Assembly: GCA_903891085.1 (NCBI GenBank) | Contig: CAITDJ010000124.1 | Location: forward strand, 82,828-146,827 | Direction: 5' to 3' | From: an uncultured Bacteroidota bacterium | Lineage (GTDB): Bacteria > Bacteroidota > Bacteroidia > Bacteroidales > F082 | DNA: 64,000 bases | Shown here: positions 8,132-15,552 of the stretch, piece after piece | Layout: each line of letters opens with the position of its first letter | How positions within the stretch are numbered: position 1 is the first letter of the stretch | Notes under the pieces: generated by a model | What the model was told of the DNA's origin: nothing | Database searches by the model: none | Seen by the model: the letters and a program-made list of their open reading frames with translations, nothing else | Position numbers and translations under genes: made by a program

Positions 8132-9898
8132 TTAATCATCGGAAACTTCACTCAGCTTTTTGCGATAGGTTGAAAACACATTGGCACGTGAGATATACCC
8201 GATATATTTTCCGTCCTGGACAACGACAATATTGTATTTTCCTGATTCCTGAAACTTTCGCGCCACTTCTTCCATCGATTCCTGTGGTGCGATCGTAAAG
8301 GTTGGCATCACCATGATGTTTTCGATTGGTGTATTGTATAAATCATTGTCGAACATGATATTACGGATATCATCCAATAAAATATGGCCTAAAAACTCAT
8401 TATTTATATCCACAACAGGAAAGATATTCCGCTTCGAAATAGCGATAATCCTGACAAGATCGGCCAGTGTGGTTCCGGGTTGAATGATATGAAAATTAGT
8501 TTCTATCAGCCGTCCGACTTTCATCTGGCTAAGTACGTTCTTGTCTTTATTGTGTGTAAGCAAATCGCCGCTTTGGGCCAGCTGATAGGTATAAACCGAA
8601 TGATTGATGAAAATGCGCACGGTGGCATACGAAATTGTTGAGACAATCATCAGCGGAACAAAGAAGGAATATCCCCCTGTTATCTCAGCTATAAGGAAAA
8701 TGCCAGTCAGTGGAGCGAGCAAAATTCCGGCAATCACACCTCCCATACCGACCATGGCATATTTTGTAGGGTTCAGCTCACCAAATCCCAAATCTGTAAC
8801 AAAAATGGCAAAAAATAATCCGGTGAAAGCGCCGATAAAAAGTGCAGGTGCGAAAATACCACCCACCCCGCCGGAACCAAATGTTACGGAAGTTGCAACA
8901 GCTTTTAGTAAAATAACCGCCGCGAAAAGCAGGAAAACCACCCATTTTATTTCACGGTAATCGTAGAAGATGCTGTGGTTGAAAAGAACGCTGTAGTCAC
9001 CCTGAAGACTTAAATTGATCGATTTATAACCCTCGCCATACAATGCAGGAAAGAAAAAAATCAAAACACCCAGCGTCAGACTTCCAATCAGAAAACGGGT
9101 TTGCCATCGTTTGAAACGCCTGAAAAAATGCTCCGAGGCGATATAAACTTTTGTGAAATAAACAGATACCAAACCAAGCAAAATGCCAAGCACAATATAA
9201 TACACCGTATTGCCGGGAATAAAAGCTTCTATCTCATTCACAGGATAAGCCACAGCCTGTCCGAGCACGAAATAGGAAGTCAGCACAGCTGTGACAGTCG
9301 CCAGCAGTAGAGGAATGATAGATGCTACCGTGAGGTCAATCATAATCACTTCGAGTGCAAAAACCACACCGGCAATTGGCGCCTGAAAAATGGCTGCCAT
9401 GGCGGCTGCACTGGATAAACTGATCATCAGTGTAATTTGTTTGTAGTTCAACCGCAATATCTGACCGATATTTGACCCAATAGCGGCACCGGTTGAAACC
9501 GTTGGTCCCTCGAGCCCCACCGAACCACCAAAACCAACCGTAAATGCACTCGCCACAATGGAGGAGTAAGTATTATGCCGCTTAATGAGTCCGTTTTTGC
9601 GCGAAATAGCAAACAACACTCCGGGAATCCCGTGGCCTGGCTCCGATTTTACAACAAACCGCATAAAGAGAATCGCGATAAGAATTCCAATGGCCGGATA
9701 AAGAAAATACAGGTAATTCCCGCCCTGACTGGTGATGGCCAGGTTGAGTAAATAACTGATAAAATGCGCGGATTTTTTAATGATGATCGCCGAAATAGCT
9801 GCCAGCACCCCAACCACAATACTTAGAAAATAAGTGTATTGCTTGTCTGAAATATGTGCGATCCGCCATTTAAAAAACCTGAGTAATAATTTTTCCAT
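8132..9898 (-). CDS. CLC-family chloride channel/transporter with C-terminal CBS pair
   Basis: A 588-residue inner-membrane protein with a CLC core at about residues 20-440 and two CBS domains at about 458-515 and 524-580. CLC signature sequences are present: GHGIP (88-92), GLEGP (128-132, with the gating Glu130), and GIFAP (347-351), plus Tyr436 near the position of the pore tyrosine. The position of the E. coli ClC-ec1 proton glutamate (E203) is Val184 in VFALEVIM, as in vertebrate CLC channels, and the usual serine of GSGIP is His89. These changes suggest passive channel behaviour or altered selectivity; this is inference. The CBS pair likely binds adenine nucleotides. The gene stands alone. 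Confidence 0.92.
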   Translation of the reverse strand: MEKLLLRFFKWRIAHISDKQYTYFLSIVVGVLAAISAIIIKKSAHFISYLLNLAITSQGGNYLYFLYPAIGILIAILFMRFVVKSEPGHGIPGVLFAISRKNGLIKRHNTYSSIVASAFTVGFGGSVGLEGPTVSTGAAIGSNIGQILRLNYKQITLMISLSSAAAMAAIFQAPIAGVVFALEVIMIDLTVASIIPLLLATVTAVLTSYFVLGQAVAYPVNEIEAFIPGNTVYYIVLGILLGLVSVYFTKVYIASEHFFRRFKRWQTRFLIGSLTLGVLIFFFPALYGEGYKSINLSLQGDYSVLFNHSIFYDYREIKWVVFLLFAAVILLKAVATSVTFGSGGVGGIFAPALFIGAFTGLFFAIFVTDLGFGELNPTKYAMVGMGGVIAGILLAPLTGIFLIAEITGGYSFFVPLMIVSTISYATVRIFINHSVYTYQLAQSGDLLTHNKDKNVLSQMKVGRLIETNFHIIQPGTTLADLVRIIAISKRNIFPVVDINNEFLGHILLDDIRNIMFDNDLYNTPIENIMVMPTFTIAPQESMEEVARKFQESGKYNIVVVQDGKYIGYISRANVFSTYRKKLSEVSDD

Positions 9899-10038
9899 TA
9901 AATACAGTAAGCCATGATGTTTCGTTTGCGAATTTAGGCAATCGACAGAAGAAAGCGAACGGAATTGGTTATTATTTGTGTTTAGCCCTGTATTTGACTA
10001 TGTAATCAACACTATCAGCTACTAAGATCGTGTAGTAA

Positions 10039-10129
10039 AATCAGAAGGCACCTTTCAACACAATTGCAATCTAATCCGAACGTTGAATTGTTCGCGTGGC
10101 GGCTAAGGGAGGATTAAATGCTTCTGATT
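10039..10129. repeat. inverted repeat downstream of the toxin gene
   Basis: AATCAGAAG (10039-10047) is matched by its complement CTTCTGATT (10121-10129) about 75 nt apart, immediately beyond the toxin stop codon. The 239-nt gap from 9899 to 10137 contains no gene. The repeat could be a module boundary or a weak hairpin. Confidence 0.4.
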
Positions 10130-10137
10130 AACTCTGT

Positions 10138-10404
10138 TTATGGAAAAACCCGAAATATATCCTTTCGATGCAGAAACCTGACAAAATAAACTGTTCCGTT
10201 ATCAATATTCAAACCGATCCGGTAATCTTTTACCTTCAGCCGGTAAAATGATTTAAAATTCACCAATTTGCGTAAATGTGCAATATCATTTACATTATCA
10301 GCAAACTCAACATTACTGATAACATTCTTAATCATTGATAGCAGCTCTTTATCAGCAATCTTTTTGATATCCCGTTCAAAACTTGATTTGAAAACAAGCT
10401 TCAT
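10138..10404 (-). CDS. RelE/ParE-superfamily toxin
   Basis: An 88-residue basic protein with the RelE/ParE fold pattern: MKLVFKSSFERDIKKI at the start, then a helix pair, and the strand sequence FYRLKVKDYRIGLNID followed by VYFVRFLHRKDIFRVFP. The RLKVKDYRIG motif and the terminal HRKDI are typical of the family. Members cut mRNA at the ribosome (RelE) or poison gyrase (ParE); which applies cannot be decided here. The start overlaps the antitoxin stop by 4 nt (ATGA), the normal antitoxin-first arrangement. It sits at the edge of an accessory island containing repeats. Confidence 0.85.
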   Translation of the reverse strand: MKLVFKSSFERDIKKIADKELLSMIKNVISNVEFADNVNDIAHLRKLVNFKSFYRLKVKDYRIGLNIDNGTVYFVRFLHRKDIFRVFP

Positions 10405-10622
10405 TGTTCGAGTGCTTTTAGTATGGATGTTTTTGACACATTCCGACTTTTCATCCCAGCTTCGATGGCTAATCCAAGACCAATATCTTCGCGATCCTCC
10501 ATGGTGAGTACTTTTGTCTTTATTTCCAATCGTTTAAGAATCTCTGTAATGAAAAGAAATTCTTTTTTATCTTTAGGTTGAACGACAATACTTTGCATAA
10601 TTTCATGTATTTCTGTTTGCAA
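10401..10622 (-). CDS. antitoxin of the RelE-type pair
   Basis: A 73-residue acidic to neutral protein directly upstream of, and overlapping by 4 nt, the RelE-like toxin. A middle segment (KKEFLFITEILKRLEIKTKVLTMEDREDIGL) is followed by a C-terminal stretch, VSKTSILKALEQ, of the kind that wraps around RelE toxins. No clear DNA-binding motif is obvious, but such antitoxins usually repress their own operon together with the toxin. Assignment rests mainly on gene order, size and overlap. Confidence 0.75.
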   Translation of the reverse strand: MQTEIHEIMQSIVVQPKDKKEFLFITEILKRLEIKTKVLTMEDREDIGLGLAIEAGMKSRNVSKTSILKALEQ

Positions 10623-10714
10623 ATTTACTTTAAAAATGAAAGAATTAATAAGATGGGATAAAAGTTAAATCTAGTTTGATCGATGTGAAATTGCAAACAA
10701 AGTTGAACGAGAGA

Positions 10715-10763
10715 GACCGAAATTGTGAAACGACGTAGTTGCAAACTACCCCGAACGGGGGGC
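10715..10763. repeat. dispersed repeat, copy A
   Basis: Positions 10715-10747 match 63160-63192 in 32 of 33 positions; the core is GTGAAACGACGTAGTTGCAA. The match is followed by a short GC-rich hairpin (CCCCGAACGGGG). The element lies between the toxin-antitoxin pair and the thioredoxin-like gene. It is non-coding and marks the island edge. Confidence 0.75.
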
Positions 10764-10767
10764 AATG

Positions 10768-11316
10768 TCACTCATTATTTTTTGCTGATTCAATGATATT
10801 GTAAATATTGTCGATAAAAACGAATTTCTCAATGTATAAAGCACCAGAATAAACAACCATGCCTTTTTTATCGATAACAACAATGGTGGGTACAGCATCA
10901 ATTTTCAGCAATTCTCTTATTTGCTTTACCGAGTTTTGATCGGTGTATAATGTTTTAAATGAATATGAAAATGAGTCAATAACTTTTTTTAATGAACTCA
11001 TTTGTTCTTTTGGATAAATTAGATTTACAGCGTAAAATTCAATCTCTGATTGTGATGTGTATTTCTGTTTTAGCTTATCGAATTCTGGAAATTTTTTAAA
11101 ACAAATACTACAACCAGTGCTCCAGAAATCTAATACCAAAACTTTTCCAGCTTGATTATTCAGATTAAATAACTCCCCCCGCTGGCGCTGATTTGCAATC
11201 AGTGCCATTATTACCAGATCACCCAATCGGCTCCCCCTAAACACATCCTTGCCTTTGCTGTGGCGGGTGGCACGCACCATGGGCTGGGTTTTGTAATAGC
11301 TGATCAAATTGTTCAA
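10768..11316 (-). CDS. thioredoxin-like (TlpA/ResA-type) protein with aberrant N-terminus
   Basis: A 182-residue protein whose residues about 48-178 form a thioredoxin fold of the TlpA/ResA type. GKVLVLDFWSTGCSICFKKFPEF includes the redox pair Cys69-x-x-Cys72, and a cis-proline motif (AVPTIVV) follows. Such proteins normally have a signal peptide or membrane anchor; here the first ~47 residues (MVRATRHSKGKDVFRGSRLG and onward) are hydrophilic, basic and lack any export signal. They look like translated repeat or insertion sequence. The gene is probably a 5'-truncated remnant fused to foreign sequence, lying between repeats at 10715 and 11553. It may be non-functional, or active in the cytoplasm. 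Confidence 0.65.
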   Translation of the reverse strand: MNNLISYYKTQPMVRATRHSKGKDVFRGSRLGDLVIMALIANQRQRGELFNLNNQAGKVLVLDFWSTGCSICFKKFPEFDKLKQKYTSQSEIEFYAVNLIYPKEQMSSLKKVIDSFSYSFKTLYTDQNSVKQIRELLKIDAVPTIVVIDKKGMVVYSGALYIEKFVFIDNIYNIIESAKNNE

Positions 11317-11743
11317 TTATGGTGCATTCGCTTTTACACAAATGATTTTGAAGTAACCGGATAATCGTTGTTGTCATATATTTTAGATTAGGGGTTGTTA
11401 ACTAAAAATACGTTCCCCAAATTTAGACCGAAATATTGTCTAGTGCAACTATTTTTTAAAATTATTGAATATTAATTCTCGAAGGCGCATTTGGCGCAGC
11501 ATCCACCTGATGAAATACTTAGACCGCGCAACGTGCGAAAGTGTGAATTGTATTTTCGGCAGGCTTTCGCAAGGAGCGAAAAGGCAAATCAGGTTTTCGG
11601 CAGGCTTTCGCAACGAGCGAAAGGATGATTCAGGTTTTCGGCGGGCTTGCACCGACAGAGGCAAGATCAATAACTTTTCGCCTCTTTATTCCTTCACAAA
11701 ACATCCGGTTAAAACTTTTATCTTCGTGCACCAAAAATAGAAG
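11317..11743. other. intergenic region with repeat array
   Basis: About 430 nt without a gene. It holds the three-unit ~40-nt repeat at 11553-11674, and near its right end a TATCTTCG element (11719-11726) that may be the -7 box of the exonuclease III gene. No further coding potential was supported. Confidence 0.6.
11553..11674. repeat. tandem ~40-nt repeat array, three units
   Basis: Units start at 11553, 11594 and 11634 and share TTTTCGGCAGGCTT, the third being more divergent. Units 1 and 2 each contain a small hairpin (CTTTCGC, 5-nt loop, GCGAAAG) and end in ATCAGG or TTCAGG. Related but degraded units occur at about 63054-63165. There are no unique spacers, so this is not a CRISPR. Confidence 0.75.
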
Positions 11744-12508
11744 ATGAAAATTATAAGCTATAATGTAAATGGTGTAAGAGCCGCTATCTCAAAAGATTTA
11801 TTCGGCTGGATTCGTGCAGTGAACCCTGATGTTTTGTGCTTACAGGAAATTAAAGCACAGACAGATCAGATTCCATTATTGGAATTTGAGGCGCTTGGAT
11901 ATAAAAATTATTGGTTTCCAGCACAGAAAAAGGGATATTCGGGAACGGCCATCCTCTCGAAAACTGAACCCGATCATGTGGAATTTGGCATGGGAATACC
12001 GGCCTATGACAACGAGGGCCGTTTTTTGCGTGCCGACTTTGGCCGGCTGAGTGTGGTGAGTGTGTATCATCCTTCGGGTAGCAGTGGCGATGATCGTCAG
12101 GCATTTAAAATGAAGTGGCTTGATGATTTTACAATGTATACTGAAAAGTTGCGAATCGACCGGCCTAATCTGGTTTTGTCGGGCGATTTCAATATCTGCC
12201 ACGAAGCGATCGACATTCATGATCCTATTCGTAATGCCGTCATCTCAGGCTTTCTGCCTGAAGAAAGGGCATGGTTCACGCGGTTCCTCAATTTAGGTTA
12301 TACCGACACATTCCGTCATTTGGTTAAAGAACCGCACCAATACAGCTGGTGGAGTTACCGTGCCAATGCCCGTAACAATAACAAGGGTTGGCGTATCGAT
12401 TATCATATTATCACGAACAATATGTTGCCAAACCTTGAATCGGCACGAATCCTGCCCGAAGCCAAACATTCGGATCATTGTCCTGTGGTGGTGGATATTG
12501 CGGATTAA
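11744..12508 (+). CDS. xth: exodeoxyribonuclease III (AP endonuclease)
   Basis: A 254-residue cytoplasmic DNA-repair enzyme of the exonuclease III/ExoA family, cleaving at abasic sites and removing 3' blocks. Visible active-site residues are Asn7 (SYNVNGVRAA), Glu35 (LCLQEIK), Tyr108 (VSVYHP), Asp148 and Asn150 (LSGDFN), and the terminal SDH triad with Asp244 and His245. The length fits the family (about 250-270). The gene is monocistronic, and a TATCTTCG element 18 nt upstream is a plausible -7 box. The protein ends normally and shows no loss of catalytic residues. Confidence 0.95.
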   Translation: MKIISYNVNGVRAAISKDLFGWIRAVNPDVLCLQEIKAQTDQIPLLEFEALGYKNYWFPAQKKGYSGTAILSKTEPDHVEFGMGIPAYDNEGRFLRADFGRLSVVSVYHPSGSSGDDRQAFKMKWLDDFTMYTEKLRIDRPNLVLSGDFNICHEAIDIHDPIRNAVISGFLPEERAWFTRFLNLGYTDTFRHLVKEPHQYSWWSYRANARNNNKGWRIDYHIITNNMLPNLESARILPEAKHSDHCPVVVDIAD

Positions 12509-12566
12509 CGTAAAAGGACTTGATTGACTAATCTTCTATTTAAACGTTGTTCAAACGAAAAGCCGG

Positions 12567-13253
12567 CTATAATTTAAACGAATAACCCAGGCCCACAACA
12601 AAATCTGTTTCAGGATGACTTACGTCTATTTCCTTTTGAATCATGTAGAAAACATCAATTTTGTGGTGTTTCGAAAAAGCGTATTCAAGCCCGGTGGAAG
12701 CACGGATATTATCAATGGCACTATACCAGGGCGAATTTAATGGTGAGAAAAGTTCAACTGAAAGATATGGGGTAATTGGCTTTTCGGTGTCCCATTTCAG
12801 GCTGAATTTATTGCGCATATAATACTCCGCAATTCCGCCATCTGATTCACGTCCGATATCGGCATATTCGTCCTGAATACGACATCGCACCTGAATTTTA
12901 ATCGGTTTTAACTTTTTCTCATATTTTATGTCAACATACTTTCTTTGCCTGAAACTGTAATAATTGTCTTTCCTGCGTTTTTCAACAAATCTGTAATTTA
13001 CACTTACCTGAAAATATTTATTAATCTTATATTCCAGTCCAAAATCAGAATAGATGGTGCCCGCTTCAGTCATGTTTTCGTTGAATCGTAACTCCTGTGA
13101 TACATTGGCTGTCAGTTTTTTAACCAGTTTGGCTTCAATGCTTAACGATGTCCATAACTGCGCATCCTTATCCTGACAAAAGGCTGGAGTATCGCAAAAA
13201 AGAACAAAAATAACAACAGGGAAAACAAATAACCGGACACTTTTCGACAGCAT
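12567..13253 (-). CDS. DUF2490 outer-membrane beta-barrel-like protein
   Basis: A 228-residue exported protein starting at the Met at 13253 (MLSKSVRLFVFPVVIF), giving a signal peptide ending near FCQ. A Met at 13301 lies inside the upstream gene and is rejected. The mature part consists of alternating strands (LWTSLSIEAKLVKKLTANVS, EYKINKYFQVSVNYRFVEKR, LGYSFKL at the end) typical of DUF2490 barrels, with the terminal aromatic expected for outer-membrane insertion. It lies 7 nt after the DUF4956 gene and two genes after the VTC-domain gene. DUF2490, DUF4956 and VTC genes are probably one operon. Function unknown. Confidence 0.8.
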   Translation of the reverse strand: MLSKSVRLFVFPVVIFVLFCDTPAFCQDKDAQLWTSLSIEAKLVKKLTANVSQELRFNENMTEAGTIYSDFGLEYKINKYFQVSVNYRFVEKRRKDNYYSFRQRKYVDIKYEKKLKPIKIQVRCRIQDEYADIGRESDGGIAEYYMRNKFSLKWDTEKPITPYLSVELFSPLNSPWYSAIDNIRASTGLEYAFSKHHKIDVFYMIQKEIDVSHPETDFVVGLGYSFKL

Positions 13254-13260
13254 GTTCAGC

Positions 13261-13992
13261 TCATCTTTTTTTGTAATAGTAAATAATGATTGATGTAGCA
13301 TCTTTTAAAAAATCGATTGACATGATCGAAAACCGGTGAATATCAAAACCTGTCCGTTTCCGCAAATCCTCGAGTAGAATTGTGTGATTTTCAGGCCTGA
13401 TTAACTCTATCCTTTCATAAATAATCGTTTTCGAAACTTCCTGCTTGAAAACAACCGGATGATCGAGCACAAAAATGAACGCAATAAATATCGCATTGAA
13501 TACCAGAATTGGTATTAAACCGAGACCGATAGCATTGATGAGCCCCAGCGCAATGGCAATCAGCAGGTAAGTCATCTCCTTCATCGATATGCCTTCGGTA
13601 CGATACCTTAACATCGAAAAAACAGCAAACAAACCAAAAGCCGCTCCCATCGAAATATTGGTTTTGTTCAGTACAAAGGTGATGATGAAGATAATAATGT
13701 TAAACAGGAAGAAAGTGAACATGAATTCCTTGTTCCTGTAATTTGGGAAATAAATGAAGCCGAAAATGAGGATCATTGTCGAAATATCGATGGCAATGGC
13801 ATAAGCAAAACGCTCATTAATCGTCACAACATCAGTCTCATTTACCGTAACGCCGGTTACATTTTCAGCAGCTTTTTTTATGGTCATGTTTTCAGCCGAC
13901 TGGCCTGTTTGCCCAAAGGCAGAAATGAACCCGAAAACCAATCCGAGAACCAATATGCAGGTAAGTGCATGTCTAATATATATCATATCCAA
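13261..13992 (-). CDS. DUF4956 membrane protein
   Basis: A 243-residue inner-membrane protein. An N-terminal hydrophobic segment (possibly a signal sequence, ending near SAFGQ) and a hydrophilic stretch (about 27-65) are followed by several transmembrane helices (about 66-175). The conserved loop GAAFGLFAVFSMLRYRTEGIS lies between them, a DUF4956 hallmark, and a soluble C-terminal domain (about 185-243) follows. It overlaps the VTC-domain gene by 20 nt (or 14 nt from Met3) and precedes the DUF2490 gene by 7 nt. DUF4956 proteins often sit beside VTC-type proteins and may form a membrane complex with them in polyphosphate or related polymer metabolism. The role is inferred only from context. 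Confidence 0.85.
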   Translation of the reverse strand: MDMIYIRHALTCILVLGLVFGFISAFGQTGQSAENMTIKKAAENVTGVTVNETDVVTINERFAYAIAIDISTMILIFGFIYFPNYRNKEFMFTFFLFNIIIFIITFVLNKTNISMGAAFGLFAVFSMLRYRTEGISMKEMTYLLIAIALGLINAIGLGLIPILVFNAIFIAFIFVLDHPVVFKQEVSKTIIYERIELIRPENHTILLEDLRKRTGFDIHRFSIMSIDFLKDATSIIIYYYKKR

Positions 13993-14728
13993 GTTTATTG
14001 AAAGTAATTATTTTTTTTTTGAAACGATTCATTTTCAAATCTTTATTCAAACAGGCCACACCCATGCAATATTTACTGAAATAGTTACGTGCCTGTCTCT
14101 CTAATTTCATGAGTTGCCTGAATGGCGAAGCAGCATGCATTTCCTCTTTTACTTCAATAATGACGAGATTATGAATTTGCTTTTCGCCCGAAATGCCTGA
14201 ATAGCGAAGGTTTAGATCGACAGTAAGCCTTTCGTTTGCATTTTTATTAACAAAAGTAATCCGATCGAAAAACACTGTTAATGCAGGAACAAAGTGTTGA
14301 TATTCCCCGGGTGTGTGTTCACCGATAAACCTTACAAGTGTTTCGTCCAGTATTTCAGGAACACGGTCAATCAGTATCCGGTTTTTAATCGTCCGGCTTT
14401 TATTGTTCTTTGATTTAATTTCGAAATAGGTAATGCCGGAGTTCACGTATTTTCGAAACCGCAGTTTAAACCTGTTTCGTCTGCCGTTGTGATGCATCTG
14501 GTAGAGGTGAAATCCCGAGGTGTCGAGATACGACGTTTCGTAAGGATGGATCGATTTCCCTCCAATAACAAGCAACTTATAGTCATCCGAAATTGCTTTC
14601 AGATAATCATGTAACTTGTACTGATGAACGACGTATTTTGTATCGATGCGGTTGAGCAACTTCACATGATCCATCTCTTCGAGACTAATCGGATCAAAAT
14701 GTAACAATGTTGCAGCAATATCATTCAT
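13973..14728 (-). CDS. VTC-domain (polyphosphate-polymerase-like) protein
   Basis: A 251-residue cytoplasmic protein of the VTC/CYTH-like tunnel fold. Basic strands expected to line the tunnel are visible: LLNRIDTKYVV (about 24-34), then the YLDT segment, RRNRFKLRFRKY with its alternating Arg/Lys, and ITYFEIKSKNNKSRTIKNR. Acidic residues in LVIIEVKEE near 195 complete the likely metal site. In yeast Vtc4 this domain makes polyphosphate from ATP; bacterial homologues are not well tested. It is the first gene of the VTC-DUF4956-DUF2490 operon. Key basic and acidic positions look intact, so an active phosphotransferase is plausible. Confidence 0.82.
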   Translation of the reverse strand: MNDIAATLLHFDPISLEEMDHVKLLNRIDTKYVVHQYKLHDYLKAISDDYKLLVIGGKSIHPYETSYLDTSGFHLYQMHHNGRRNRFKLRFRKYVNSGITYFEIKSKNNKSRTIKNRILIDRVPEILDETLVRFIGEHTPGEYQHFVPALTVFFDRITFVNKNANERLTVDLNLRYSGISGEKQIHNLVIIEVKEEMHAASPFRQLMKLERQARNYFSKYCMGVACLNKDLKMNRFKKKIITFNKLGYDIY

Positions 14729-14797
14729 CGATAAAAGGCCAATGCCCCGATTACTTATTATATCATTTTTGATTTTACGTCAGAATACGGCATATGC

Positions 14798-15199
14798 CTA
14801 TTTGAATATTTTAATCTCCTCAACCTCAACCGTTTGACGATTATTGTCAATGGTTATGTTTTTTACTACGGCATACATTTCGGAAGCGAGGGTCAATGTT
14901 GAATCTTTTGAATAGACATAGATAGAATAATCACCAGACCGTAGATATTTAAATTCATAAATTCCTTTGTAATTGCTACGTATGCGCTGGCTGTAACTAT
15001 AGTCGTCACCATATATTAAAAAAACATCTTCGTCAGCCGCCGGATAAATCCCTTTCAGATTGGTAAATTCGGCATTGTAATCGTGCGCCACGATTTTTCC
15101 GTATATGGTCGAATTTCCCCCTTCTCCGGGTTCTTTTGAACAGGACAACACAATCACTAATAATATTACCAATCCGAAAAATATTGGAAATTTTTTCAT
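14798..15199 (-). CDS. small lipoprotein with carboxypeptidase-regulatory-like fold
   Basis: A 133-residue predicted lipoprotein: the N-terminus MKKFPIFFGLVILLVIVLSC ends at Cys20. The mature part (ADEDVFLIYGDD, then GIYEFKYLRSGDYSIYVYSKD) resembles a carboxypeptidase-regulatory-like or transthyretin-like beta domain common in Bacteroidota envelope proteins. No enzymatic motif is visible. It is 69 nt upstream of the VTC-domain gene on the same strand and could be co-transcribed with that operon. Function unknown. Confidence 0.72.
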   Translation of the reverse strand: MKKFPIFFGLVILLVIVLSCSKEPGEGGNSTIYGKIVAHDYNAEFTNLKGIYPAADEDVFLIYGDDYSYSQRIRSNYKGIYEFKYLRSGDYSIYVYSKDSTLTLASEMYAVVKNITIDNNRQTVEVEEIKIFK

Positions 15200-15552
15200 T
15201 TAACGAAAATTTAACAATTTAATAACCTATCCTTTCGCACAAAGGTAATAAATCGATTGGTATCAGAAATTGAGTCACAGTAATAATTTCAATACGCTAT
15301 TAATAAATAAAATATATATCTGAATATCAATAGATTAATCAACAAATGGAAAAAGATCTTCTGGTAAAAAAATTCTTAGACTAAATAGGCTGATTTAATC
15401 GATATTACGCACATACCTAATGAGATAACGCTTTGCTTTGTTGTAAAAGGTAGTCGACTAAGAGAATGTATAACAGCACGATAATTCAAATCACAAACAT
15501 CCTGTAATTCGGGCTTATCCAAATTTATTGCCTTCTGCTGATTATGTAAGGA
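15200..15552. other. AT-rich intergenic region
   Basis: About 350 nt, strongly AT-rich, between two minus-strand genes. Apart from the TACCTTTG element at 15240-15247 no gene, hairpin terminator or RNA was recognised. Confidence 0.55.
15240..15247 (-). promoter_or_regulatory. -7 promoter element for the small lipoprotein gene
   Basis: The minus-strand sequence TACCTTTG fits TAnnTTTG. It lies 40 nt upstream of the ATG at 15199. The -33 box is not clear. Confidence 0.4.

Noticed and set aside
10039..10129. integron attC-like site
   Set aside because: No core GTT-type ends or integrase gene; only a short inverted repeat.
11553..11674. possible CRISPR array
   Set aside because: The ~40-nt units follow one another without unique spacers, and no cas genes are present.
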